Shown piece by piece: positions 16,538-27,880 of a DNA stretch of 64,000 bases; position 1 is the stretch's first letter; each line of letters opens with the position of its first letter. Both the position numbers and the translations under genes were made by a program. This stretch comes from Pseudomonas sp. UBA4617 (GTDB lineage Bacteria; Pseudomonadota; Gammaproteobacteria; Pseudomonadales; Pseudomonadaceae): NCBI RefSeq assembly GCF_002386445.1, contig NZ_DGIR01000026.1, positions 217,821 to 281,820 on the forward strand, written 5' to 3'. The notes below the pieces were generated by a model. The model did no database searches, had not been told where the DNA came from, and was given only the letters and a program-made list of their open reading frames with translations.

Positions 16538-17944
16538 TCAGCAGCTGTAGTACAGCTCGTATTCCAGCGGGTGCACGAAGGTACGGACCTTGATCTCTTC
16601 TTCGCTCTTCAGTTCGATGAAGGCATCGATGAAGTCGTCGGAGAACACGCCGCCCTTGGTCAGGAACGCACGGCCTTTGTCCAGCTCTTCCAGGGCTTCC
16701 TTCAGGCTACCGCAAACCTGCGGAATGTCCTTGGCCTCTTCAGGCGGCAGGTCGTACAGGTTCTTGTCGGCGGCATCGCCTGGGTGGATCTTGTTCTGGA
16801 TACCATCCAGGCCGGCCATCAGCAGGGCGGCGAAGGCCAGGTATGGGTTGGCCGATGGGTCCGGGAAGCGTGCTTCGATACGGCGGGCTTTCGGGCTGCC
16901 GACGTAAGGGATGCGGATCGAGGCGGAACGGTTGCGCGCCGAGTAGGCCAGCATTACCGGGGCTTCGAAACCTGGGACCAGGCGCTTGTAGGAGTTGGTC
17001 GACGGGTTGGTGAAGCCGTTCAGGGCTTTGCCGTGCCTGATAATGCCGCCGATGAAGTACAGAGCGGTATCGGACAGGCCGGCATAGCCTTCGCCCGCGA
17101 AGGTGTTCTTGCCGTCTTTCCAGATCGACATGTGCACGTGCATGCCCGAACCGTTGTCACCGTACAGTGGCTTCGGCATGAAGGTAGCGGTGCGGCCGTA
17201 AGCGTCGGCAACGTTGTGCACCACGTATTTCAGGGCCTGTACTTCGTCTGCCTTCTTCACCAGGGTGTTGAACTTGACGCCGATTTCGTTCTGACCGGCA
17301 GTCGCCACTTCGTGGTGGTGGACTTCGACGGTCTGGCCCATTTCTTCCAGTGCGTTGCACATGGCAGTACGGATTTCATGGTCGTGGTCGAACGGCGGGA
17401 CCGGGAAGTAGCCGCCTTTCACGCCCGGACGATGGCCCTTGTTGCCGCCTTCGATGTCAGCGCCGGTCATCCACGAGCCTTGCTCGGAGAAGATCTTGAA
17501 CATCGAACCGGAAATGTCCGACTGGAACTTCACTTCGTCGAAGATGAAGAACTCTGGCTCGGGGCCGGCGAATACGGTGTCACCGATGCCGGTGCTCTTC
17601 AGGTACTCTTCGGCGCGCTTGGCGATGGCACGTGGGTCACGGTCGTAGCCCTGCATGCTCGACGGGTCGACGATGTCGCAGGTCAGGATCAGGGTCGGCT
17701 CTTCGGTGAACGGGTCGAGTACGGCAGTTTCGTCGACCGGCATCAGGATCATGTCGGAGGCTTCGATGCCTTTCCAGCCTGCGATGGAGGAGCCGTCGAA
17801 CATCTTGCCGACTTCGAAGAAGTCGTCGTCCAGCGCATCACGCGCCGGCATGGTCACGTGGTGCTGAGTGCCTTTGGTGTCCGTGAAACGCAGATCAATC
17901 CACTTGACGTCATGATCTTTGATGAGTTGAACCGACTTCGACAT
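16538..17944 (-). CDS. glnA: Glutamine synthetase type I
   Basis: This 468-residue enzyme forms glutamine from glutamate, ammonia and ATP as a dodecamer. The adenylylation site is Tyr397 in NLYDLPPEEAK, placed as in E. coli, so GlnE control is expected. The nucleotide and metal motifs (FAGPEPEFFIFDEV, NGSGMHVHMSIW, NRSASIRIP) are present. ATG 17944 is preceded by GGAGGA. Upstream are a sigma-54 promoter and an NtrC-type site; it ends at a strong terminator. Confidence 0.98.
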   Translation of the reverse strand: MSKSVQLIKDHDVKWIDLRFTDTKGTQHHVTMPARDALDDDFFEVGKMFDGSSIAGWKGIEASDMILMPVDETAVLDPFTEEPTLILTCDIVDPSSMQGYDRDPRAIAKRAEEYLKSTGIGDTVFAGPEPEFFIFDEVKFQSDISGSMFKIFSEQGSWMTGADIEGGNKGHRPGVKGGYFPVPPFDHDHEIRTAMCNALEEMGQTVEVHHHEVATAGQNEIGVKFNTLVKKADEVQALKYVVHNVADAYGRTATFMPKPLYGDNGSGMHVHMSIWKDGKNTFAGEGYAGLSDTALYFIGGIIRHGKALNGFTNPSTNSYKRLVPGFEAPVMLAYSARNRSASIRIPYVGSPKARRIEARFPDPSANPYLAFAALLMAGLDGIQNKIHPGDAADKNLYDLPPEEAKDIPQVCGSLKEALEELDKGRAFLTKGGVFSDDFIDAFIELKSEEEIKVRTFVHPLEYELYYSC

Positions 17945-18043
17945 GTTGTCCTCCGGATGGTCTAGAGCGCGGTGGGCCGCTGCCCTGGAAAAAGGGTGTT
18001 GCCGGGCGCGGATAGTCGGCCAAGCGTACCTGCCTCACAAGGG

Positions 18044-18059
18044 AGCAAATTGCATGCCA
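18044..18059 (-). promoter_or_regulatory. Sigma-54 promoter of glnA
   Basis: The minus strand reads TGGCATGCAATTTGCT: GG and GC are exactly 10 bp apart and both boxes are close to consensus. The predicted start is near 18033, giving an 89-nt leader. Confidence 0.8.
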
Positions 18060-18163
18060 GTGCCCGAAAATGGCGAGGGCGGGATAAAAAGGGGCGGTTG
18101 TGGGCATCTGGCAGGGGGTTGAGTCGGAAAAGTGCACTCTAACGAGGCGGTTTTCGGTGCCTG

Positions 18164-18180
18164 TGCACCAATAGTGTGCA
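18164..18180. promoter_or_regulatory. NtrC-type enhancer site upstream of glnA
   Basis: TGCACCAATAGTGTGCA contains the dyad GCAC-N7-GTGC, centred about 139 bp upstream of the predicted glnA start. A partial second site (AGTGCACT) lies at 18131-18138. Confidence 0.65.
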
Positions 18181-18207
18181 TTGGCTGATTATCGTGCGTT
18201 TTTTGAG

Positions 18208-18300
18208 GGCCTCTTCGTGGGTGAACCCCCTCCCACAGGAGCGCACAGATTTCGAAGGCTGTGACATTCCTGTGGGAGCGGGTTCACCCGCGAAAGGGCC
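18208..18300. repeat. Inverted pair of P. putida-type REP elements
   Basis: Two copies of a 33-35-bp element (18208-18240 and 18268-18300) face each other. Each carries the core TTCGYGGGTGAACCC...CTCCCACAGG. This is the repetitive extragenic palindrome known from P. putida. The pair lies between the glnA and thiI promoters. Confidence 0.85.
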
Positions 18301-18383
18301 GGGACAGGCAGCACAAACCCTGCTTCCTGCATTTATCTGCAAGCTTCTGATCAAAAGTTGGTCAAATCCTGAGCAATTTCCGC

Positions 18384-18389
18384 TATAAT
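18384..18389 (+). promoter_or_regulatory. -10 element of thiI
   Basis: A perfect TATAAT lies 45 bp before the thiI ATG. No good -35 hexamer is seen at 16-18 bp (best GTCAAA at 17 bp). Confidence 0.5.
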
Positions 18390-18433
18390 TCGCGCCCCTC
18401 ATTTTCGGCAGGCCCTGCGCGCGCTGTTAACCA

Positions 18434-19888
18434 ATGAAACTTATCGTCAAAGTCTTCCCAGAAATCACCATCAAGAGCCGGCCGGTGCGCAAGCGCTTCA
18501 TCCGCCAGCTCGGCAAGAACATCCGCAACGTGCTCAAGGACCTTGACCCTGAGCTCGTGGTCGATGGTGTCTGGGACAATCTCGAAGTGGTCACCCGCGT
18601 CGAAGACGAGAAAGTCCAGCGCGAGATGATCGAGCGCCTCACCTGCACGCCGGGTATCACCCATTTCCTGCAGGTAGAGGAGTACCCGCTGGGGGACTTC
18701 GACGACATCGTTGCCAAGTGCAAGCAGCACTTCGGTCACTTGCTGGCCGGCAAGCACTTCGCCGTGCGCTGCAAGCGCGGCGGCCACCACGACTTCACTT
18801 CGATGGACGTCGACCGCTACGTCGGCAGTCAGCTGCGCCAGCAGTGCGGTGCGGCCGGCATCGAGCTGAAAAACCCGGACGTGCTGGTGCGCATCGAAAT
18901 CCGCGACCAGCGCCTGTACGTGATCCACAACCAGCACCAGGGCATCGGCGGCTATCCGCTGGGCGCCCTGGAGCAGACCCTGGTGCTGATGTCCGGTGGC
19001 TTCGACTCCACCGTGGCGGCCTACCAGATGATGCGCCGTGGCTTGATGACCCACTTCTGTTTCTTCAACCTCGGCGGCCGTGCGCACGAGCTGGGCGTGA
19101 TGGAAGTGGCCCACTACCTGTGGAAGAAGTTCGGCAGCAGCCAGCGCGTGCTGTTCATCAGCGTACCGTTCGAAGAAGTGGTCGGCGAGATCCTCAACAA
19201 GGTCGACAACAGCTACATGGGCGTAACCCTCAAGCGCATGATGCTGCGCGGTGCCGCACGCATGGCCGACCGCCTGGAGATCGACGCACTGGTCACTGGC
19301 GAGGCGATTTCCCAGGTGTCCAGCCAGACACTGCCGAACCTGTCGATCATCGACTCGGCCACCGACAAGCTGGTCCTGCGCCCGCTGCTGGCCAGCCACA
19401 AGCAGGACATCATCGACCAGGCCTACGCGATCGGTACCGCCGATTTCGCCAAGCACATGCCGGAATACTGCGGCGTGATCTCGGTGAACCCGACTACCCA
19501 TGCCAAGCGCCACCGCATGGAGCATGAAGAGAAGCAGTTCGACATGGCCGTGCTGGAGCGCGCCCTGGAGCGCGCCCGGCTGATTTCCATCGACCACGTG
19601 ATCGATGAGCTGGGCAAGGACATCGAAATCGAGGAAGTGACCGAGGCGCTGCCCGGCCAGATCGTCATCGATATTCGTCACCCCGATGCCCAGGAAGACG
19701 AACCTCTGGTGCTGGACGGTATCGAAGTCCAGGCCATGCCGTTCTACGCGATCAACAGCAAGTTCAAGCACCTGGACGCCAACCGCCAGTACTTGCTGTA
19801 TTGCGACAAAGGTGTGATGAGCCGCCTGCACGCACACCACCTGCTCAGTGAGGGACATGCCAATGTGCGTGTTTATCGTCCGGCATAA
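18434..19888 (+). CDS. thiI: tRNA 4-thiouridine synthase / thiamine sulfur carrier ThiI
   Basis: This 484-residue enzyme adenylates U8 of tRNA and transfers sulfur to it; it also supports thiazole synthesis. The order is a ferredoxin-like/THUMP region (about 1-165), an ATP-pyrophosphatase PP-loop (SGGFDST from Ser187), and a C-terminal rhodanese domain with catalytic Cys457 (LLYCDKGVMSR). The long form with the rhodanese domain is the gammaproteobacterial type. It is followed 127 bp later by typA. Confidence 0.97.
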   Translation: MKLIVKVFPEITIKSRPVRKRFIRQLGKNIRNVLKDLDPELVVDGVWDNLEVVTRVEDEKVQREMIERLTCTPGITHFLQVEEYPLGDFDDIVAKCKQHFGHLLAGKHFAVRCKRGGHHDFTSMDVDRYVGSQLRQQCGAAGIELKNPDVLVRIEIRDQRLYVIHNQHQGIGGYPLGALEQTLVLMSGGFDSTVAAYQMMRRGLMTHFCFFNLGGRAHELGVMEVAHYLWKKFGSSQRVLFISVPFEEVVGEILNKVDNSYMGVTLKRMMLRGAARMADRLEIDALVTGEAISQVSSQTLPNLSIIDSATDKLVLRPLLASHKQDIIDQAYAIGTADFAKHMPEYCGVISVNPTTHAKRHRMEHEEKQFDMAVLERALERARLISIDHVIDELGKDIEIEEVTEALPGQIVIDIRHPDAQEDEPLVLDGIEVQAMPFYAINSKFKHLDANRQYLLYCDKGVMSRLHAHHLLSEGHANVRVYRPA

Positions 19889-20015
19889 GATGCCAGGGCT
19901 GTATGGCGGCAGCATCCGCCATCGCCCTCCCGACCATCGGGCCCGCTGAGCCTCAAAGCGTACATATTCGCCGCCTACACTGGCGGCAACCGAATCCTCT
20001 GATCGAGATACAGTT

Positions 20016-21836
20016 GTGATCGAAAATCTGCGTAACATCGCCATCATCGCCCACGTTGACCATGGTAAAACCACCCTGGTCGACAAACTCCTGCGCCAGT
20101 CCGGCACCCTGGAGCGTAACGAGCTCAACGACGAGCGCGTGATGGACTCCAACGACCAGGAAAAAGAGCGCGGCATTACCATCCTGGCGAAAAACACTGC
20201 CATCCGCTGGAACGACTACCGCATCAACATCGTCGACACCCCCGGCCACGCCGACTTCGGTGGCGAGGTTGAGCGCGTGATGTCGATGGTCGATTCGGTG
20301 CTGCTGCTGGTCGACGCCCAGGACGGCCCGATGCCGCAAACCCGCTTCGTGACCAAGAAGGCTTTCGAAGCCGGCCTGAAGCCGATCGTGGTCATCAACA
20401 AGGTCGACCGCCCGGGCGCACGTCCTGACTGGGTTCTGGACCAGATCTTCGACCTGTTCGACAACCTCGGCGCCACCGACGACCAGCTGGATTTCCAGGT
20501 TGTCTACGCCTCGGCCCTGAACGGCATCGCCGGCCTGGACCACACCAACATGGCCGAAGACATGACCCCGCTGTACCAGGCCATCGTCGACCACGTACCG
20601 GCCCCGACCGTTGACGTCGACGGCCCGTTCCAGATGCAGATCTCGGCACTGGACTACAACAGCTTCCTCGGCGTGATCGGCGTTGGTCGCATCGCCCGCG
20701 GCCGCATCAAGCCGAACACCCCGGTCATCGCCATCGACACCGAAGGCAAGAAGCGCAACGGCCGTATCCTGAAGCTGATGGGCCACCACGGCCTGCACCG
20801 CGTCGACGTCGAAGAAGCCACTGCTGGCGACATCGTCTGCATCAGCGGTTTCGACGAGCTGTTCATTTCCGACACCCTGTGCGACATGAACCACGTCGAA
20901 GCCATGAAGCCGCTGACCGTTGACGAGCCGACTGTTTCGATGACCTTCCAGGTCAACGACTCGCCGTTCTGCGGCAAGGAAGGCAAGTTCGTCACCAGCC
21001 GTAATATCAAGGAACGTCTGGACAAGGAGCTGCTGTACAACGTTGCACTGCGCGTTGAAGAAGGCGACTCGGCTGACAAGTTCAAGGTTTCCGGCCGTGG
21101 TGAGTTGCACCTGTCGGTACTGATCGAAACCATGCGTCGTGAAGGCTTCGAGATGGCCGTAGGCCGTCCTGAAGTGATCATCCGCGAGGTGAACGGCGTC
21201 AAGCAGGAACCGTACGAGAACGTCACCATCGACATCCCTGAAGAATCCCAGGGCAAGGTCATGGAAGAAATGGGCCTGCGTAAAGGCGACCTGACCAACA
21301 TGGCGCCGGATGGCAAGGGCCGTGTACGTCTGGAATACAACGTACCTGCTCGTGGCCTGATCGGTTTCCGTAACCAGTTCCTGACCCTGACCAACGGTGC
21401 CGGCATCCTGACCTCGATCTTCGATCGCTACGACACCATGAAGCCAGGCCATATGTCCGGCCGCCTGAACGGTGTACTGGTTTCGATCGAGACCGGCAAG
21501 GCGCTGACCTACTCGCTGGAAACCCTGCAGGCGCGCGGCAAGCTGTTCATCGAGCACGGCCAGGATATCTACAACGGCCAGATCATCGGCCTGAACAGCC
21601 GTGACAACGACCTGGGCGTGAACCCGACCAAAGGCAAGAAGCTCGACAACATGCGTGCATCGGGCAAGGACGAAGTCATCGCCCTGGTACCGCCGGTTCG
21701 CCACACCCTGGAACAGGCCCTGGAATTCATCCAGGATGACGAGCTGTGCGAAGTCACGCCGAAGTCGATCCGCCTGCGCAAGAAGATCCTGGACGAAGGC
21801 GAGCGTACCCGCGCTGCCAAGAAAGCCAAGGCTTGA
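20016..21836 (+). CDS. typA: Ribosome-associated translational GTPase TypA/BipA
   Basis: This 606-residue GTPase of the EF-G superfamily has a GTG start at 20016. G1 AHVDHGKTT, switch II DTPGHADFGGE and G4 NKVDRPGA are visible, followed by domain II, EF-G-like domains III/V and the BipA-specific C-terminus. It assists 50S maturation and stress or cold adaptation. It ends at a strong terminator. Confidence 0.97.
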   Translation: MIENLRNIAIIAHVDHGKTTLVDKLLRQSGTLERNELNDERVMDSNDQEKERGITILAKNTAIRWNDYRINIVDTPGHADFGGEVERVMSMVDSVLLLVDAQDGPMPQTRFVTKKAFEAGLKPIVVINKVDRPGARPDWVLDQIFDLFDNLGATDDQLDFQVVYASALNGIAGLDHTNMAEDMTPLYQAIVDHVPAPTVDVDGPFQMQISALDYNSFLGVIGVGRIARGRIKPNTPVIAIDTEGKKRNGRILKLMGHHGLHRVDVEEATAGDIVCISGFDELFISDTLCDMNHVEAMKPLTVDEPTVSMTFQVNDSPFCGKEGKFVTSRNIKERLDKELLYNVALRVEEGDSADKFKVSGRGELHLSVLIETMRREGFEMAVGRPEVIIREVNGVKQEPYENVTIDIPEESQGKVMEEMGLRKGDLTNMAPDGKGRVRLEYNVPARGLIGFRNQFLTLTNGAGILTSIFDRYDTMKPGHMSGRLNGVLVSIETGKALTYSLETLQARGKLFIEHGQDIYNGQIIGLNSRDNDLGVNPTKGKKLDNMRASGKDEVIALVPPVRHTLEQALEFIQDDELCEVTPKSIRLRKKILDEGERTRAAKKAKA

Positions 21837-21860
21837 TCGTCTAGCGTGAGCTGAAAGAAA

Positions 21861-21893
21861 ACGCCCCCGGTCGCAAGGCCGGGGGCGTTTTTG
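21861..21893 (+). terminator. Intrinsic terminator of typA
   Basis: A 10-bp GC-rich stem ACGCCCCCGG/CCGGGGGCGT is followed by a TTTTTG tract. Confidence 0.9.
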
Positions 21894-21951
21894 TATGGCT
21901 TCGGATTCTGGGGCCGCAAAGCAGCCCTGAAATCTCACGCATTACGCGTTC

Positions 21952-22356
21952 TCAGCGCCCGACCACTTTCGGCTTGTAGGCACAATACCCCGGTCGGGGC
22001 CCGACCTTGGGGTGGTTGCGGCAAGTGTCCGGGCGCTTGTCGTAAATGGTGCACAGCCGGCTCTTGCGGTCCAGATACAGGCAGTCGTCGTTGCTCATGC
22101 GGGTCAGGGTGAAGATTCCCGACTTCTGGTTGAAGCGTTCGATGATGCCTTCTTTCTGCAGGCGCTTGGCGATGTTCTTGGGCGGTTCGTCTTTTTCGAA
22201 CTCGTCGACCACGCCGATACGGATCAGATCCTTGATCTTCACCTCCACCGGCAGGGTGCAGCAGGTCGAATGGCAGCCATGGCACATGTTGCTGGTGTAG
22301 CGCTGCCAGGTCTCCAGGCGGTCGACTTCGGCCGCGGCGATCAGGGTCGTTTTCAT
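21952..22356 (-). CDS. YkgJ-type cysteine cluster protein
   Basis: This is a 134-residue protein with a zinc- or iron-chelating cysteine cluster (CxxCxxxCC near residues 25-33) and later Cys residues in DDCLYLDRKSRLC, DTCRNHP and GYCAYKP. It belongs to the YkgJ/Fli-B-like putative metal-binding family, whose function is not settled. It is convergent with typA and divergent from glgP. Confidence 0.88.
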   Translation of the reverse strand: MKTTLIAAAEVDRLETWQRYTSNMCHGCHSTCCTLPVEVKIKDLIRIGVVDEFEKDEPPKNIAKRLQKEGIIERFNQKSGIFTLTRMSNDDCLYLDRKSRLCTIYDKRPDTCRNHPKVGPRPGYCAYKPKVVGR

Positions 22357-22541
22357 CGTTATGGGGGTGTATCACGGTCTTGGGGCGCGCGATGATACCG
22401 GAATTGTTCAATTTATGAACAACCTTTTGCCGGAATCGCAGAGTGGGCATGAAAACTGCGAACGGTAACTGTCACTCCCTGTCGAAGGGTCTAGGCTCAA
22501 AAGTCTCCCTCCGTTTTCGTCAACTTGCCCGAGGATGCCGC

Positions 22542-24992
<2,451 letters not shown>

Positions 24993-25185
24993 TTCGAGCC
25001 TGAACTGGCCTGTTCGCGGGCATGCCCGTGAATAGGCCTATAACCAGACCGTTGGCCTGGCGCACGCTGAACTCCCGACCTATTGTGCCGTCTGAGAGCC
25101 GTGGCGAGTCTCATCACTCGCTAGCCTGCAACTCTCCCTGTAAACTGCGTGGGTTTTTATCCCGCCAATCCTTTCGGAGCCATAC

Positions 25186-26196
25186 ATGTCCCGCGTTACC
25201 CTGAGTCGCTATCTGATTGAGCAGACACGCAGCAACAATACCCCTGCCGATCTGCGCTTCCTGATCGAGGTGGTGGCGCGTGCGTGCAAGGAAATCAGCC
25301 ATCACGTGTCCAAAGGCGCCCTCGGTGGCGTGCTGGGCAGCATGGGCACTGAAAACGTGCAGGGCGAAGTCCAGAAGAAGCTGGACGTGATTTCCAACGA
25401 CATCCTGCTGGAGGCCAACGAGTGGGGTGGCCACCTGGCCGGCATGGCCTCCGAAGAAATGGACAACGCCTACCAGATCCCGGGGAAGTACCCGAAAGGT
25501 GCCTACCTGTTGGTCTTCGACCCGCTGGACGGCTCGTCCAACATCGACGTCAACGTGTCGGTCGGCACCATCTTCTCGGTACTGCGTTGCCCTAACGAGT
25601 ACCTGAGCCAGAACGAAACCCTGAACGAAAACGCCTTCCTGCAGCCAGGCACCCAGCAGGTCGCTGCCGGTTACGCCATCTATGGCCCGCAGACCATGCT
25701 GATCCTGACACTGGGCAACGGCGTCAAGGGCTTCACCCTGGACCGCGAGCTGGGCAGCTTCGTCCTCACCCACGAAAACATCCGCGTGCCGGAAACCACC
25801 GCCGAATTCGCCATCAACATGTCCAACCAGCGCCACTGGGAAGCACCGATCCAGCGCTACGTAGGCGAACTGCTGGCAGGCGAGACCGGCCCGCTGAAAA
25901 AGAACTACAACATGCGCTGGATCGCCTCGATGGTGGCCGACGTGCACCGCATCCTCACCCGTGGCGGCCTGTTCATGTACCCACGTGACGCCCGCGAGCC
26001 GAGCAAGCCGGGCAAACTGCGCCTGATGTACGAAGCCAACCCGATGTCGTTCATCATCGAGCAGGCCGGCGGCGCTTCCACCAACGGTTACGATCGCATC
26101 CTCGACATCCAGCCTGAGAGCCTGCACCAGCGCGTGTCGGTAATCCTCGGCTCGAAGGAAGAGGTCGAGCGCGTTACCGCCTACCACAAGGAGTAA
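25186..26196 (+). CDS. fbp: Fructose-1,6-bisphosphatase class I
   Basis: This 336-residue gluconeogenic phosphatase has the metal-binding motif FDPLDGSSNID and the substrate-binding segment KLRLMYEANPM. The length matches class I enzymes. GGAG precedes the ATG. The next gene starts 3 bp after its stop codon, so the two are co-transcribed. Upstream, 24993-25185 holds only a short palindrome (TCGCGGGCATGCCCGTGA, 25013-25030). Confidence 0.97.
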   Translation: MSRVTLSRYLIEQTRSNNTPADLRFLIEVVARACKEISHHVSKGALGGVLGSMGTENVQGEVQKKLDVISNDILLEANEWGGHLAGMASEEMDNAYQIPGKYPKGAYLLVFDPLDGSSNIDVNVSVGTIFSVLRCPNEYLSQNETLNENAFLQPGTQQVAAGYAIYGPQTMLILTLGNGVKGFTLDRELGSFVLTHENIRVPETTAEFAINMSNQRHWEAPIQRYVGELLAGETGPLKKNYNMRWIASMVADVHRILTRGGLFMYPRDAREPSKPGKLRLMYEANPMSFIIEQAGGASTNGYDRILDIQPESLHQRVSVILGSKEEVERVTAYHKE

Positions 26197-26199
26197 GTC

Positions 26200-26796
26200 A
26201 TGCTCGCACCTTGGCAGCCGTTGCTGGAGTGGTGGTTCGGTTGGGGCACCAGTCCCCAGGCCGTGGCTGACGAGAAGAGCACGCTGTGGTTCGGCAAGCA
26301 TCACGATGCCGAGGCCCATGCGCTGTTTGGTGATCTGGTCGAGCAGGCCCTGGCCGGCGGGCTCGACGAGTGGCAGCAGAGCCCGCAGGGCTGGCTGGGC
26401 CTGCTGATCCTGCTGGACCAGCTGCCGCGCATGATCTATCGCGACACGCCACGTGCCTTTGAAGGTGACCGGCGTGCCCAGGTAGTGGCCATGCAGGGCT
26501 TGCAGAAGGGCTGGGACTACCAGCTGCTGCCGATCCAGCGGGTATTCGTGCTGCTGGTGCTGGAGCATGCCGAGGTGCTGGACTGGCAAAACCTGTGTGT
26601 CGAGCGCTACCAGATACTGCTGGACGAGCAGCCTGAGGCGAACCGCCGCCTGTTCGAAGGCTTCCTCGACTATGCCGAGCAGCACCAGCGGGTAATCGCC
26701 CGATTCGGGCGCTTTCCGCACCGCAACCTGGTGCTGGAACGGCCGAGTACCAGCGAAGAGATGGACTTCCTGCTGGAGCCCGGGTCGAGGTTCTGA
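26200..26796 (+). CDS. DUF924 family protein
   Basis: This 198-residue, helix-rich soluble protein matches the DUF924 family (TPR-like fold): EWWFG, LWFGKHHDAEA, LGLLILLDQLPRMIYR, LLVLEHAEVLDWQN and FPHRN. Members are widespread but have no assigned function. It is coupled to fbp by a 3-bp gap and ends at a strong terminator, which suggests a linked metabolic role, but that is inference. Confidence 0.9.
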   Translation: MLAPWQPLLEWWFGWGTSPQAVADEKSTLWFGKHHDAEAHALFGDLVEQALAGGLDEWQQSPQGWLGLLILLDQLPRMIYRDTPRAFEGDRRAQVVAMQGLQKGWDYQLLPIQRVFVLLVLEHAEVLDWQNLCVERYQILLDEQPEANRRLFEGFLDYAEQHQRVIARFGRFPHRNLVLERPSTSEEMDFLLEPGSRF

Positions 26797-26831
26797 GGCC
26801 AGGGGGCCCGCCGCGCAGGCCGTCGTAACGC

Positions 26832-26863
26832 AAGGCCGCTTCTTCACGGAAGCGGCTTTTTTA
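26832..26863 (+). terminator. Intrinsic terminator after fbp-DUF924
   Basis: An 8-bp stem GCCGCTTC/GAAGCGGC with a 6-nt loop is followed by six T. Confidence 0.88.
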
Positions 26864-26884
26864 TTGCCTGCGCGGTTAATGCTT

Positions 26885-26900
26885 TGTGATTAATCGCACA
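26885..26900 (+). promoter_or_regulatory. Candidate Crp/Vfr box
   Basis: TGTGATTAATCGCACA fits TGTGA-N6-TCACA with one mismatch. It lies about 125 bp before the lipoprotein-lipocalin pair. No -10/-35 pair could be fixed confidently. Confidence 0.35.
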
Positions 26901-27023
26901 TTAGTGGCCATCCGACCAATGGTGTAAGGGGAAAGGGGGGAGGGCAGGGAACCTGGGAGGGATTTTTCCGTCGAAGGTCACTGCAGGCCACTCGCCTGTA
27001 TCCCCTGTCCAGGAGTGTCCTTC

Positions 27024-27278
27024 ATGTCGTTGCGTTCCCTCGCCCTGTTGTCGCTGTGCGTCGTCCTGACTGCATGCAGCAAGATCAATCAGGAAAACTA
27101 TTCCAAGATCAAGGCCGGTATGACCAAGGCCGAGGTCGAGCAGTTGCTCGGCACACCGACTGAGTGTTCTGGCGCGCTGGGCATGAGCAGCTGCACCTGG
27201 GGGGACGAGAAGAGCTTCATCAGTGTGCAGTACGCGGCTGACAAGGTGCTGATGTATTCAGGGCAGGGCCTCAAATGA
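27024..27278 (+). CDS. Small outer-membrane lipoprotein, BamE/SmpA-like fold
   Basis: This 84-residue lipoprotein starts at ATG 27024, 8 bp after AGGAG. The lipobox is LTAC. The mature part (NYSKIKAGMTKAEVEQLLGTP) has the helix-turn pattern of the SmpA/OmlA and DUF3862 families; the only other cysteines, in CSGALGMSSC, could form a disulfide. It overlaps the lipocalin gene by 4 bp, so the two are translationally coupled. Confidence 0.85.
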   Translation: MSLRSLALLSLCVVLTACSKINQENYSKIKAGMTKAEVEQLLGTPTECSGALGMSSCTWGDEKSFISVQYAADKVLMYSGQGLK

Positions 27279-27847
27279 GGCGCCTGTACCTGCTGATGGG
27301 GGTATGCCTGGCGTTGCTGCTGGGTGGCTGTGCCGGCTCGGTGCATGACCCGCTCGCGCCGAAAACCGCTGGCAATGTCGACCTCAAGCGCTACCAGGGA
27401 AAATGGTACGAGCTGGCACGCCTGCCGATGCTATACCAGGACGGTTGTGAGCAATCCGAGGCGCACTACAACCTCAGGGTCGATGGCAGCCTGGGCGTGC
27501 TCAACCGTTGCCGCACGATGGGTGACGAATGGCTGCGTGCAGAAGGGCACGCGAACATTCAGGAGCCGGGCCACACCGACAAGTTGTGGGTCGAGTTCGA
27601 CAACTGGTTCACCAAGCTGGTGCCAGGCGTGGCCAGGGGCGAGTACTGGATTCTGTATGTGGACGAGCGTTACCGCACGGCGGTGGTCGGCAGCCCCGAC
27701 CGCAAGCACTTGTGGCTCCTGTCGCGTACGCCGACGCTACCGGCCTGGGAGCGCGAGAACCTGATGTCCAGGGCGCGGCAACAGGGGTATGACACCAGTC
27801 GCTTGATCTGGCGCGCTTCGGACCAGAAAATCGTCAAGATGCATTGA
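27275..27847 (+). CDS. blc: Outer-membrane lipoprotein lipocalin Blc
   Basis: This is a 190-residue lipoprotein (lipobox LGGC) of the bacterial lipocalin family. The lipocalin signature GKWYELARLP and the second motif YWILYVDERY are visible. Family members bind lysophospholipid or fatty acids at the outer membrane. Its ATG overlaps the stop of the small lipoprotein gene, a pairing worth noting because both would go to the same membrane. Confidence 0.93.
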   Translation: MRRLYLLMGVCLALLLGGCAGSVHDPLAPKTAGNVDLKRYQGKWYELARLPMLYQDGCEQSEAHYNLRVDGSLGVLNRCRTMGDEWLRAEGHANIQEPGHTDKLWVEFDNWFTKLVPGVARGEYWILYVDERYRTAVVGSPDRKHLWLLSRTPTLPAWERENLMSRARQQGYDTSRLIWRASDQKIVKMH

Positions 27848-27852
27848 ATTGT

Positions 27853-27871
27853 GGGGCTGCAAGGCAGCCCC
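27853..27871. terminator. Short GC hairpin between blc and hutF
   Basis: GGGGCTGC-AAG-GCAGCCCC lies between the convergent stop codons. There is no T run. Confidence 0.5.
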
Positions 27872-27880
27872 AGTACATCT

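Noticed and set aside
18131..18138. AGTGCACT as a full second NtrC site before glnA
   Set aside because: It is a short palindrome without the GCAC-N7-GTGC spacing; mentioned only as a partial match.
19953..21938. 661-codon open frame antisense to typA
   Set aside because: The plus-strand frame is an unambiguous GTPase; the antisense product has no recognisable motif or ribosome binding site.
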